A stretch of 39,722 bases of DNA. Origin: Methylobacter sp. GTDB lineage: Bacteria; Pseudomonadota; Gammaproteobacteria; Methylococcales; Methylomonadaceae. Of this stretch, positions 7,280-15,001 are shown piece after piece. The stretch spans positions 1 to 39,722 of the forward strand of contig JAGXGY010000001.1 in the NCBI GenBank assembly GCA_024636505.1, written 5' to 3'. The notes under the pieces were generated by a model that had not been told where the DNA came from, did not search any database, and worked only from the letters and a program-made list of their open reading frames with translations. A program made the position numbers and the translations under genes. Numbering within the stretch: the stretch's first letter is position 1; every line of letters starts with the position of its first letter.

Positions 7280-10129
7280 ATGTCGATCAATAAAGAAAAA
7301 GATTTTGGCACACCGGCCAGCACCAACGAGAACATGGTCACGCTGGAAATTGATGGTTTTCAAGTCACCGCGCCAGCAGGCACCTCAGTCATGCGTGCGG
7401 CGGCAAGCATCGGTATTGAAATTCCTAAACTATGCGCAACGGACAGCATCGAACCCTTCGGTTCCTGTCGGCTTTGCGTGGTGCAAATAGAAGGCGGCCG
7501 CGGCATGCCGGCATCGTGCACCACGCCGGTCGCGGAAGGTTTAAAAATCACTACCCAGAATAAAAAACTGGCTGATGTGCGTCGCGGCGTCATGGAACTG
7601 TATATTTCCGATCACCCGCTGGACTGCTTGACCTGTTCGGCCAATGGCGATTGTGAACTACAGGATATGGCTGGCGCAGTAGGTTTGCGTGAAGTACGCT
7701 ACAACCCGATTGAAACCCATCTAAACGCCGCCAAAGACGAAAGCAACCCCTATTTCAGCTTCGACCCCAGCAAATGCATCGTGTGCTCGCGTTGCGTCAG
7801 GGCCTGCGAAGAAACCCAGGGCACCTTTGCGCTAACCATTGACGGTCGCGGCTTCGATTCCAAAGTATCGCCCAGCCAGAACCAGCCGTTCATGGATTCG
7901 GAATGCGTATCCTGCGGCGCTTGCGTACAAGCCTGCCCAACCGCAACCTTGATGGAAAAATCGGTCATCGATAACGGTCTGCCGGAACATGCCATCGTGA
8001 CCACCTGCGCTTATTGCGGCGTCGGCTGCTCATTCCGGGCGGAAATGAAAGGCGAACAAGTCATTCGCATGGTGCCGCATAAAGACGGCAAGGCCAATCA
8101 CGGCCATTCCTGCGTAAAGGGACGTTTTGCGTTCGGTTACGCCACGCACAAAGATCGCATCACCAAGCCGATGATCCGTGCCAGCATTAAAGATGCATGG
8201 CAGGAAGTCAGCTGGGAAGAAGCGATTAACCATGCAGCGTCGGAATTAAAACGCATCCAGGCAAAATACGGCAAGGACTCCATCGGCGGCATCACTTCTT
8301 CCCGTTGCACCAACGAAGAAGTCTACATCATGCAAAAACTGATACGCGCCGGTTTCGGCAATAATAATGTCGATACCTGTGCGCGGGTTTGCCATTCGCC
8401 TACCGGTTACGGTTTGAAACAAACCTTTGGCGAATCATCCGGCACCCAGGATTTCGACTCGGTGATGAAAGCCGATGTAATTTTGATTATCGGTGCCAAT
8501 CCTACCGACGGCCATCCGGTCTTCGGCTCGCAAATGAAAAAACGCCTGCGTCAGGGCGCCAAACTGATCGTGGTTGATCCGCGTGAGATTGACCTGATCA
8601 AAGCGCCGCATGTCAAAGTCAGCCATCATCTGAAATTGCGCCCCAGCACTAATGTTGCCTTAATTAATGCTATCGGGCATGTCATTGTTACTGAAAACTT
8701 AATCGACCAAGCCTTTGTCAATGAACGTTGCGATACCGCCTCTTTCGCCAAATGGAAAACTTTTATTGCCCAGGAACATAATTCGCCAGAAGCGTCCGAA
8801 TCCATTACCGGCGTCCCCGCCGCTGAACTTAGAGCAGCCGCACGGCTTTATGCCGGCGCAGGCAACGGCGCGATTTATTACGGTTTGGGCGTAACCGAGC
8901 ACAGCCAGGGCTCCACCATGGTCATCGGCATTGCCAATCTGGCCATGGCTACCGGCAACTTAGGTCACGAAGGTGCCGGCGTTAACCCCTTACGCGGACA
9001 AAATAACGTGCAAGGCTCTTGCGACATGGGTTCGTTTCCGCATGAATTTCCCGGTTACCGCCATGTATCCGATCCTGAAACTCACCAACTGTTTGAAAAC
9101 GCCTGGCAGTCTGAACTCAGCGCCGAACCCGGCTTGCGCATCCCCAACATGTTTGATGCGGCGCTAGACAAAAGTTTTATGGGATTGTATTGCGAGGGTG
9201 AGGATATTGCCCAATCCGACCCGGACATTAAACACGTTCATGCCGCCTTACGCGCCATGGAATGCGTGATTGTGCAGGATATATTCCTCAACGAAACTGC
9301 CAAATTTGCCCACGTTTTCTTGCCAGGCTCCTCTTTCCTGGAAAAGAACGGCACCTTTACCAACGCCGAACGCCGCATCTCGCCGGTGCGAAAAGTGATG
9401 TCGCCATTAGCCGGTTACCAGGATTGGGAAGTTACCCAAATGCTGGCCAATGCGATGGGTTACCCGATGAATTATAGCCATCCGTCAGAAATCATGGATG
9501 AAATCGCGCAACTGACTCCCAGCTTTTCCGGCGTCAGCTATGAAAAAATTGACCGTCTCGGCAGCATACAATGGCCTTGTAATGATGAAGCGCCGGAAGG
9601 CACGCCGATTATGCACACCGAGCATTTCCTGCGCGATAACGGCAAGGGCTTGTTCATGCTGACCGAATTCGTGCAAACCGCAGAACGCGTCACCGGCAAA
9701 TATCCGTTAATTCTGACTACCGGGCGGATTTTGTCGCAATACAATGTCGGCGCACAAACTCGTCGTACTGATAATGTGGTTTTTTACAGTGAAGATCGCC
9801 TGGAAATTCATCCGCACGATGCCGAAGATCGCGGCGTGAATACCGGTGACTGGGTCGGCATTAAAAGCCGCGCAGGCGAAACCGTATTGCGCGCCTTAGT
9901 TAGCGATCGTGTACAACCCGGCGTGGTTTACACCACCTTCCATTTCCCTGAGTCCGGCGCTAACGTGATTACCACCGACAACTCTGATTGGGCGACTAAC
10001 TGCCCTGAATACAAAGTGACGGCTGTGCAAATTACTAAAGTCAGCCAGCCTTCGGAATGGCAACAGCAATACAGCGCATTTTCAGAAAAACAACTTGATC
10101 TTCTGGAGCAGGGAATAAGCCATGACTAA
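7280..10129 (+). CDS. fdsA: NAD-dependent formate dehydrogenase, catalytic alpha subunit
   Basis: Oxidises formate to CO2 at a bis-MGD molybdenum centre; 949 residues. The N-terminus is NuoG-like: a [2Fe-2S] cluster (C52-x10-C63-x2-C66-x13-C80), a His/Cys3 [4Fe-4S] site (H112, C116, C119, C125), then two ferredoxin-type clusters (C166/169/172/176 and C209/212/215/219). The molybdopterin domain follows, with a proximal [4Fe-4S] site (C243, C246, C250, C278). The Mo ligand is cysteine 371 in ARVCHSPT, encoded by TGC and not selenocysteine. The C-terminal domain is the MGD-binding part (PLILTTGRI...YNVGAQTR). The ATG at 7280 follows GAGGAG at 7268-7273 and is preferred to an open extension to 7235. 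It overlaps fdhD by 8 bp. Confidence 0.98.
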   Translation: MSINKEKDFGTPASTNENMVTLEIDGFQVTAPAGTSVMRAAASIGIEIPKLCATDSIEPFGSCRLCVVQIEGGRGMPASCTTPVAEGLKITTQNKKLADVRRGVMELYISDHPLDCLTCSANGDCELQDMAGAVGLREVRYNPIETHLNAAKDESNPYFSFDPSKCIVCSRCVRACEETQGTFALTIDGRGFDSKVSPSQNQPFMDSECVSCGACVQACPTATLMEKSVIDNGLPEHAIVTTCAYCGVGCSFRAEMKGEQVIRMVPHKDGKANHGHSCVKGRFAFGYATHKDRITKPMIRASIKDAWQEVSWEEAINHAASELKRIQAKYGKDSIGGITSSRCTNEEVYIMQKLIRAGFGNNNVDTCARVCHSPTGYGLKQTFGESSGTQDFDSVMKADVILIIGANPTDGHPVFGSQMKKRLRQGAKLIVVDPREIDLIKAPHVKVSHHLKLRPSTNVALINAIGHVIVTENLIDQAFVNERCDTASFAKWKTFIAQEHNSPEASESITGVPAAELRAAARLYAGAGNGAIYYGLGVTEHSQGSTMVIGIANLAMATGNLGHEGAGVNPLRGQNNVQGSCDMGSFPHEFPGYRHVSDPETHQLFENAWQSELSAEPGLRIPNMFDAALDKSFMGLYCEGEDIAQSDPDIKHVHAALRAMECVIVQDIFLNETAKFAHVFLPGSSFLEKNGTFTNAERRISPVRKVMSPLAGYQDWEVTQMLANAMGYPMNYSHPSEIMDEIAQLTPSFSGVSYEKIDRLGSIQWPCNDEAPEGTPIMHTEHFLRDNGKGLFMLTEFVQTAERVTGKYPLILTTGRILSQYNVGAQTRRTDNVVFYSEDRLEIHPHDAEDRGVNTGDWVGIKSRAGETVLRALVSDRVQPGVVYTTFHFPESGANVITTDNSDWATNCPEYKVTAVQITKVSQPSEWQQQYSAFSEKQLDLLEQGISHD

Positions 10130-10970
10130 CGACACTGCTGCCGCAGAGTCATTACCCCTGGAATTAGGCTGGCCCAGTTATCAACAAATCACCGTTGATC
10201 GCTGGCGAAATGGACGGCATGAACAGCTGCAAGACACTATTGCCGAAGAAGTCGCTATTTCCTTGATTTACAACGGGATGCCGCATGTCGTGATGCTGGC
10301 AACCCCGACTAACCTTGAAGAATTTGCGCTGGGTTTTAGCATTACCGAAGGCATTATTAAAAACCCGCAAGAATTATTATCGGCGCGAGTCTATAACCGT
10401 TCAAATGGCATCGAAGTTCAGTTGAAAATTCCGGAGCAACGTTTTCAAGACATGACCGGTAAAGGTCGTAATTTAACCGGTCGCACCGGTTGCGGGCTAT
10501 GCGGCGCGAGCACCTTAAAACAAGCTATCCGCCAGCCCTGCCCTGTTAACGGGGACTTAAGCCTGTCTGCTGCCGAACTGCGTTCCGCTTTAACCGGCAT
10601 AAAACAGCACCAAAAGCTCAACCAGTTAACCGGCGCCGTTCATGCGGCGGCTTGGGCGATGCCAGGACAAGGCATTTTAGATATACGGGAAGATGTCGGA
10701 CGGCATAATGCGCTGGATAAATTGATCGGTTTTTTATTGCGTACCGGCAAAGATTTATCCGCCGGTTTTATTATCGTTACCAGCCGCGCCAGTTATGAAA
10801 TGGTGCAAAAAACCGCCTGGGTCGGCATCACGCTGCTTGCGGCCATTTCCGCGCCTACCGGATTAGCCATACGCCTAGCTGATGAGGCAGGCCTCACTTT
10901 AATCGGTTTTGCCCGCGACGACCAACATGTGGTTTACACCCATCCGCAACGCTTAACCCATAATAACTAA
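10122..10970 (+). CDS. fdhD: Formate dehydrogenase sulfurtransferase FdhD (FdsC)
   Basis: Passes sulfur from a cysteine desulfurase to the Mo-bisMGD cofactor, which formate dehydrogenase needs for activity. In 282 residues it shows the sulfur-carrying CGLC loop (C124, C127 in GRTGCGLCGAS), the HAAAW segment, DVGRHNALDKLIG and TSRASYEMVQK motifs, all typical of FdhD. It starts inside the last codons of fdsA (8-bp overlap, with GGAG about 15 bp upstream). In Cupriavidus-type operons (fdsGBACD) the same position is called fdsC. Confidence 0.96.
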   Translation: MTNDTAAAESLPLELGWPSYQQITVDRWRNGRHEQLQDTIAEEVAISLIYNGMPHVVMLATPTNLEEFALGFSITEGIIKNPQELLSARVYNRSNGIEVQLKIPEQRFQDMTGKGRNLTGRTGCGLCGASTLKQAIRQPCPVNGDLSLSAAELRSALTGIKQHQKLNQLTGAVHAAAWAMPGQGILDIREDVGRHNALDKLIGFLLRTGKDLSAGFIIVTSRASYEMVQKTAWVGITLLAAISAPTGLAIRLADEAGLTLIGFARDDQHVVYTHPQRLTHNN

Positions 10971-10984
10971 CTGTGTAATTAACG

Positions 10985-11197
10985 ATGAAAATAGAACCGC
11001 TTATTAAAATGGCTAACGATATAGGTAATTTCTTCAACGCGGAACCCGATAAAGAAATCGCCGCAGAAGGCATAAAAAACCATATTTTAAGAGCATGGGA
11101 CCCTAGAATGCGTAAAGCCATTATCGCCTATTGCCAGGAAGATGGCTCTGAATTAAGCGACCTAGTTAAAACAGCTGTAACCAAGCTTGCGGCTTAA
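10985..11197 (+). CDS. fdsD: NAD-dependent formate dehydrogenase, delta subunit
   Basis: 70-residue accessory subunit that ends the fdsGBA-fdhD-fdsD operon. The sequence has the family features NDIGNFF near the start, IKNHILRAWDPRMRKAI in the middle and a short helical C-terminus ending in TKLAA. It has no cofactor motif; FdsD proteins are reported as structural or assembly subunits of soluble formate dehydrogenases. It begins 14 bp after fdhD with little recognisable Shine-Dalgarno, so translation may depend on coupling to fdhD. Past the stop, ATCCAAA (11248-11254) pairs with TTTGGAT (11261-11267), a weak hairpin between this gene and the convergent lipoprotein gene. Confidence 0.92.
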   Translation: MKIEPLIKMANDIGNFFNAEPDKEIAAEGIKNHILRAWDPRMRKAIIAYCQEDGSELSDLVKTAVTKLAA

Positions 11198-11283
11198 TAT
11201 CATCGTTTCAACGCCAGCGTTAAACTCCGGTCTCAGTATTTTCCGGAATCCAAAACTGGCTTTGGATGCTTCAAACGTTGCCA

Positions 11284-11772
11284 TTAGCGCCGACGCGCGC
11301 AAACAAACCGATTCCCCCAGTAGCGATTCTTAAGACTGGACACCAACACCTTGCCGGTGCGTCGGCTAGGCGCGTGAATAAAATTATGATTACTGACATA
11401 AATACCGACATGTGAAAACGGCTTGCCGTTGGTATTAAAAAAAAGCAGGTCGCCTGGATGAAGATCATTTTTCGGAACTTGGGTCAGCGCCGCCGATTGA
11501 GCTATCTTTTGAGTGGTACGTGGCAACGCTATACCCTGATGCCCATATACATGCTGGACAAAACCGCTGCAATCGAAACCTTCCTCGGGTGAACTCTTGC
11601 CGTAGCGATAAGGCGCCCCCTGCAAACTCAACGCATAACTGACCATAGGCGAGTAATTCCCGGCTGGCTTTATTTCCGAAACGCCAGCACAACCGGCAAA
11701 TAAAACAATCCATCCGAGTAAAACACATCGGGTAAAAATACAGCGCTGATTGTTGACGATAGACCTGTTCAA
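11284..11772 (-). CDS. NlpC/P60 family lipoprotein (cell-wall endopeptidase)
   Basis: Predicted peptidoglycan DL-endopeptidase anchored in a membrane by lipid. In 162 residues, a basic N-terminus and hydrophobic stretch (VLLGWIVLFAG) lead to the lipobox cysteine C28. The NlpC/P60 domain fills residues about 45-160, with catalytic C68 (FDCSGF), H121 (SHVGIY) and third polar residue H133 (FIHAPS). These are the papain-like residues of the Spr/MepS and NlpC group. The start is TTG at 11772: AGAGGGA lies 8 bp upstream and no ATG gives a signal peptide. It is a single gene convergent with fdsD. Confidence 0.9.
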   Translation of the reverse strand: MNRSIVNNQRCIFTRCVLLGWIVLFAGCAGVSEIKPAGNYSPMVSYALSLQGAPYRYGKSSPEEGFDCSGFVQHVYGHQGIALPRTTQKIAQSAALTQVPKNDLHPGDLLFFNTNGKPFSHVGIYVSNHNFIHAPSRRTGKVLVSSLKNRYWGNRFVCARRR

Positions 11773-11911
11773 TTAATGAATCCCTCTAATAATTTTGTAT
11801 AAGAATAGGCCATTACCCGCTAAAAGACTATAGGACTACAGAGTGTTGTTGCGTAGAAAATCATGATCATCCTCGCACCAAACCCTGAGGCCGGATAGAA
11901 TAGATAGCTTC

Positions 11912-12068
11912 CATGCTTCAATCCACATTAAGCCATCGGCAGATGAGGTCGGTGGATTGCCTCCCTGTGAACGAGGCGCTTACCAGAGGATAACGATGCG
12001 AATGCATCGTTGTCAAATCTAACGATTCCCTAAAGGGGGAGATTTCAAACCAGCAAGGAAATTTGATG
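11912..12068 (+). repeat. Dispersed structured repeat, copy B (upstream of ABC binding protein)
   Basis: Second copy of the element at 4283-4443. It starts with CATGCTTCAATCC, shared with copy C, but lacks the left hairpin arm and most of the loop. It keeps GCCTC/GAGGC, a perfect 8-bp hairpin AACGATGC-GAAT-GCATCGTT (11992-12011), CCCTAAAGGG, and AGCAAGGAAATTTG running directly into the ATG at 12066. The rest of 11773-11911 shows nothing recognisable. Confidence 0.87.
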
Positions 12069-13022
12069 AAATTTAATGTCTTTTTTATCAGCCTGTGCCT
12101 GCTTGCCTCAGGCAACAGTTATGCTGCGGAAAAAACCGTGATTCGCATCGGCGTTCAGGCTTTCGGCACAGTCGCTTGGGAATTGGCCGCTTTACAGGAT
12201 AATCCCCAAGCTGACTTTCAATTGCAAATACAGCATTTAGCCAATGCGGAAGCGGGCAAGATTGCGTTGCAATCCGGCGCTGTCGATATGATCGTATCTG
12301 ACTGGATTTGGGTTTCCAGGCTGCGCGCTACCGGTTCCGATTTTACCTTTTATCCTTATTCGAATACCTCGGGCGCCTTGGTTGTACCGGAAAACAGCCC
12401 TATCCATTCGATAAAAGATCTCCACGATAAACGCCTGGGAATTGCCGGAGGCGAACTGGACAAAAACTGGCTGTTGCTACAGGCCCTAGCTCAACAAGAA
12501 CAATTCGATTTGAATGCTTCGGTGGAAAAAGTCTTCGGCGCGCCGCCGCTGATCACCGAGCAAATCAAGCACAACCGCGTCGATGCGGTGCTCACCTATT
12601 GGCATTTTGCGGCCAGACTTGAAGCCCAGCCCTATCGTCAGCTTATTGACGGCAAAGGGATTTTAGAAGGCTTAGGCATTATGGAAGATGTTCCTAGCCT
12701 GGGTTATGTGTTCAGGCAAAGCTGGGCAAACGAGCATAAACAGGCGGTCAACCGTTTTTTTAACGCCAGCAAGCAGGCTAAAAATCAGCTATGTACGGCT
12801 GATGCTGCCTGGAAAAAAATTATCCCGTTAACCCAGACGGATGATTTACCCACCCAAACCAAACTACGCCAGCGTTATTGTGAAGGCAGCATTGAGCATT
12901 GGGGCAAACCGGAACAATTGGCTGCTGAGCGCATTTATACGATGCTCCGTCAGCTAAGTCACAATCAGTTAACCGGGCAATCAGAGCACCTGCAACCCGG
13001 TACTTTCTGGTCGGTTGAATAA
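12066..13022 (+). CDS. ABC transporter periplasmic substrate-binding protein (NitT/TauT, NMT1-like)
   Basis: Periplasmic solute-binding protein of a three-gene importer; 318 residues. Residues 1-21 are a signal peptide (MKFNVFFISLCLLASGNSYA). The mature protein has the NMT1/SsuA-type two-lobe pattern: IRIGVQAFGTVAWEL, LQSGAVDMIVSDW, SGALVVPENSPIHSIKDLHDKRLGI and the hinge-region VFGAPPLITEQI. Members of this superfamily bind sulfonates, nitrate, pyrimidine precursors and others; the ligand cannot be read here. The ATG at 12066 is preferred to the TTG one codon upstream. Its ribosome-binding site AAGGAAA is the end of repeat copy B, exactly as for mobA. It overlaps the permease frame. Confidence 0.87.
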   Translation: MKFNVFFISLCLLASGNSYAAEKTVIRIGVQAFGTVAWELAALQDNPQADFQLQIQHLANAEAGKIALQSGAVDMIVSDWIWVSRLRATGSDFTFYPYSNTSGALVVPENSPIHSIKDLHDKRLGIAGGELDKNWLLLQALAQQEQFDLNASVEKVFGAPPLITEQIKHNRVDAVLTYWHFAARLEAQPYRQLIDGKGILEGLGIMEDVPSLGYVFRQSWANEHKQAVNRFFNASKQAKNQLCTADAAWKKIIPLTQTDDLPTQTKLRQRYCEGSIEHWGKPEQLAAERIYTMLRQLSHNQLTGQSEHLQPGTFWSVE

Positions 13023-13032
13023 AGGATTCGGT

Positions 13033-13779
13033 TTGATTAGCCTTAAAAAACGTTTACCGACCCTGTCATTACTGGCTTTTTTAGTCATTTGGCAGGGTTT
13101 GGCTGTTTATTTAGACAGCAACACCTTGCCGACGCCTGAAGCAGTCGCCAAGGTTTTCTGGCAAGCCTGCGTATCGGGGCAATTGCCTTTTCACTTGGGC
13201 GTCACCCTGCTGCGACTGGCGATCAGTTTTGCGATTGCGATGTTGCTCGGTTGCGCTATCGGTATCGTACTGGGGCGCAGTAAAAAACTCGATGCGTTCT
13301 TCGACAACTGGCTGGTAATCTTCTTAAATGTCCCGGCTCTGGTCACCATTATCTTGTGCTATGTCTGGTTCGGCCTGATTGAATCGGCGGCGATACTCGC
13401 GGTGGTGATCAACAAACTGCCCAATGTCATTGTTACCATCCGGGAAGGCACACGCATGCTGGATCAGGACTTACTGGACATGGCGCGCTGTTACCGTTTC
13501 AGCAAGCGTAAAACCCTAGTTCACGTGATCTGGCCGCAACTGCATCCGTTTGTGATGGGCGCTACCCGTTCGGGCCTTGCCTTGATCTGGAAAATCATTC
13601 TGGTGGTCGAGTTATTAGGCCGCAGCAACGGCATGGGCTATCAATTGCATTTGTTCTTTCAACTGTTCGATGTCGCCGGCATACTGGCTTATACCATCGC
13701 TTTTGTTGCGGTCATTCAGCTGATAGAACTGCTGATTTTAAAACCGCTGGACAAAAAAGCCCTACGGTGGCGCAGATGA
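13033..13779 (+). CDS. ABC transporter permease (NitT/TauT type)
   Basis: Inner-membrane channel subunit of the importer, 248 residues with about six transmembrane helices (for example FLVIWQGLAVYL near the N-terminus, FAIAMLLGCAIGIVLG, LVIFLNVPALVTIILCYVWF). The EAA loop that contacts the ATPase is seen around residues 145-175 (LDQDLLDMARCYRF...LVHVIWPQLHP). The start is probably TTG at 13033, because AAAGGA at 13021-13026 is 6 bp before it; an alternative TTG at 13015 lies inside the binding-protein gene with no ribosome-binding site. Its stop overlaps the ATPase start (ATGA). Confidence 0.88.
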   Translation: MISLKKRLPTLSLLAFLVIWQGLAVYLDSNTLPTPEAVAKVFWQACVSGQLPFHLGVTLLRLAISFAIAMLLGCAIGIVLGRSKKLDAFFDNWLVIFLNVPALVTIILCYVWFGLIESAAILAVVINKLPNVIVTIREGTRMLDQDLLDMARCYRFSKRKTLVHVIWPQLHPFVMGATRSGLALIWKIILVVELLGRSNGMGYQLHLFFQLFDVAGILAYTIAFVAVIQLIELLILKPLDKKALRWRR

Positions 13780-14504
13780 CCGACATCCAAATCCAAATCG
13801 ACAATAAAACCTATCCGGCAGCCGCCAAGCCCAGTATCGTCGACCTTAAACTGTCGCTAACTTCGGAGGAATTTATTTGTCTGGTCGGCCCGTCCGGCTG
13901 CGGCAAAACCACGCTGCTGAATATTATTGCCGGCCTGGATAATGATTACGAGGGCGATATTGTAGTGGGCCGACAGCACACCTCCCCCAAGATCGGTTAC
14001 GTTTTCCAGAATCCGCGCCTGCTGCCCTGGCGTACAGTCAGGGAAAATATCGAGCTGGCAGTGGACAAGCATCAAGCTCCCGAGGTGATTGATGCACTGC
14101 TTGAGGCGATGCAATTAACCGCAGCGCAGCATAGTTATCCGGAACACCTGTCATTGGGCATGAGTCGCCGGGTCGCGATCATCAGGGCATTTGCTGTCGA
14201 TCCGGAGGTGTTGCTGATGGATGAGCCCTTTGTGTCGCTGGATGCGCCGACCGCCAGGCAAGTCAGGGAGCTGTTGCTGAATCTATGGCAACAACGTCCG
14301 CATACGATTTTATTTGTCACCCACGATCTGCGTGAGGCCATCGCCTTGGCTGACCGACTGATATTTTTATCGGCAGCGCCGATGCAGGTCGTTAGCGAAA
14401 TCATCGTACCGATCCCCCGAAGTGAGCGCGGCAATGAGCTGGCTATTGAATCATTCAGGCAGCAATTACTGAAAAATCATCCCGAAATAAAACAACTTTT
14501 GTGA
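13776..14504 (+). CDS. ABC transporter ATP-binding protein (NitT/TauT type)
   Basis: Cytoplasmic ATPase that powers the importer; 242 residues. Walker A is GPSGCGKTT, the Q-loop is YVFQNPRLLPW, Walker B is VLLMDEPF, the D-loop follows as SLDAP, and the H-loop is VTHDLREA. The ABC signature reads LSLGMSRR rather than the usual LSGGM/Q-xxR; the second glycine is kept, so activity is likely. The ATG at 13776 overlaps the permease stop (ATGA), which excludes the open GTG 9 bp upstream. A tail (VPIPRSERGNE...) ends the operon. Confidence 0.9.
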   Translation: MTDIQIQIDNKTYPAAAKPSIVDLKLSLTSEEFICLVGPSGCGKTTLLNIIAGLDNDYEGDIVVGRQHTSPKIGYVFQNPRLLPWRTVRENIELAVDKHQAPEVIDALLEAMQLTAAQHSYPEHLSLGMSRRVAIIRAFAVDPEVLLMDEPFVSLDAPTARQVRELLLNLWQQRPHTILFVTHDLREAIALADRLIFLSAAPMQVVSEIIVPIPRSERGNELAIESFRQQLLKNHPEIKQLL

Positions 14505-14627
14505 GCGTTTTTCGGCTGGAAAAACAGTTGCAGCTTCAACTAAAATATCCGATACTCTTGAGTCGTCAAGCCCTGTTAGAGTCAATTCTGCGGTGCTTAC
14601 TGTACAAACTACCCAAGGTTAAATCAT

Positions 14628-14870
14628 ATGAAAAAAATAATTATCTTAGGATTGACGACTGCTGTTGTTGCATTAGCGTCATTAACGGCTTCAGCCGCAA
14701 GCGATGCCCAATACCCGGCAGCAAATTTTCAACCTAAAGTCATCTATCTCGATAAAGATTCGATCAAACCTTCAACTAAATGTCCCGCCCAAAAAACTGC
14801 CGAAAAGGAAGTCGAGTTTGACGCTAAATACCCGGCCGCCCATTTTCAACCTAAAGTTATTTATCCCTAA
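14628..14870 (+). CDS. Tiny exported protein with a duplicated YPAAxFQPKVIY motif
   Basis: 80 residues, unknown family. Residues 1-24 form a signal peptide (MKK, hydrophobic stretch, TASAA). The mature ~56 residues contain the same 15-residue motif twice, at 26-40 (DAQYPAANFQPKVIY) and 65-79 (DAKYPAAHFQPKVIY), differing at two positions and separated by a charged linker with a single cysteine (C52). The spacing of 39 residues suggests an internal duplication. AAGG lies 11 bp before the ATG. It follows the ABC importer by 123 bp and has its own hairpin terminator, so it may be separately transcribed. Its role is not known; a periplasmic binding or structural peptide is possible. Confidence 0.7.
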   Translation: MKKIIILGLTTAVVALASLTASAASDAQYPAANFQPKVIYLDKDSIKPSTKCPAQKTAEKEVEFDAKYPAAHFQPKVIYP

Positions 14871-14880
14871 TACAGATTTT

Positions 14881-14911
14881 AAAAGGTGGATCTTTATCAG
14901 ATTCACCTTTT
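14881..14911 (+). terminator. Hairpin terminator after the small exported protein
   Basis: AAAAGGTGGATC and GATTCACCTTTT pair over 12 bp with one G-U, loop TTTATCA; the 3' arm supplies a CTTTTATT tract. It lies 10 bp after the stop. The flgL gene is convergent, ending at 15002. Confidence 0.75.
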
Positions 14912-15001
14912 ATTCAGTCCACACCGCACCTTCAGGCAAAAAAAGCAGACTGATTAAGCACCAAAAATCTCAATCCATGCAGGCTTCATACAGGCCAAGC
15001 G

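Noticed and set aside
8390..8400. Possible selenocysteine at the FdsA active site
   Set aside because: The codon at the Mo-ligand position (residue 371) is TGC, cysteine; no in-frame TGA is present.
11773..12065. TPP or other known riboswitch before the NMT1-like binding protein
   Set aside because: No conserved TPP-riboswitch core (CTGAGA...ACCTGATC) is present; the leader is explained by repeat copy B.
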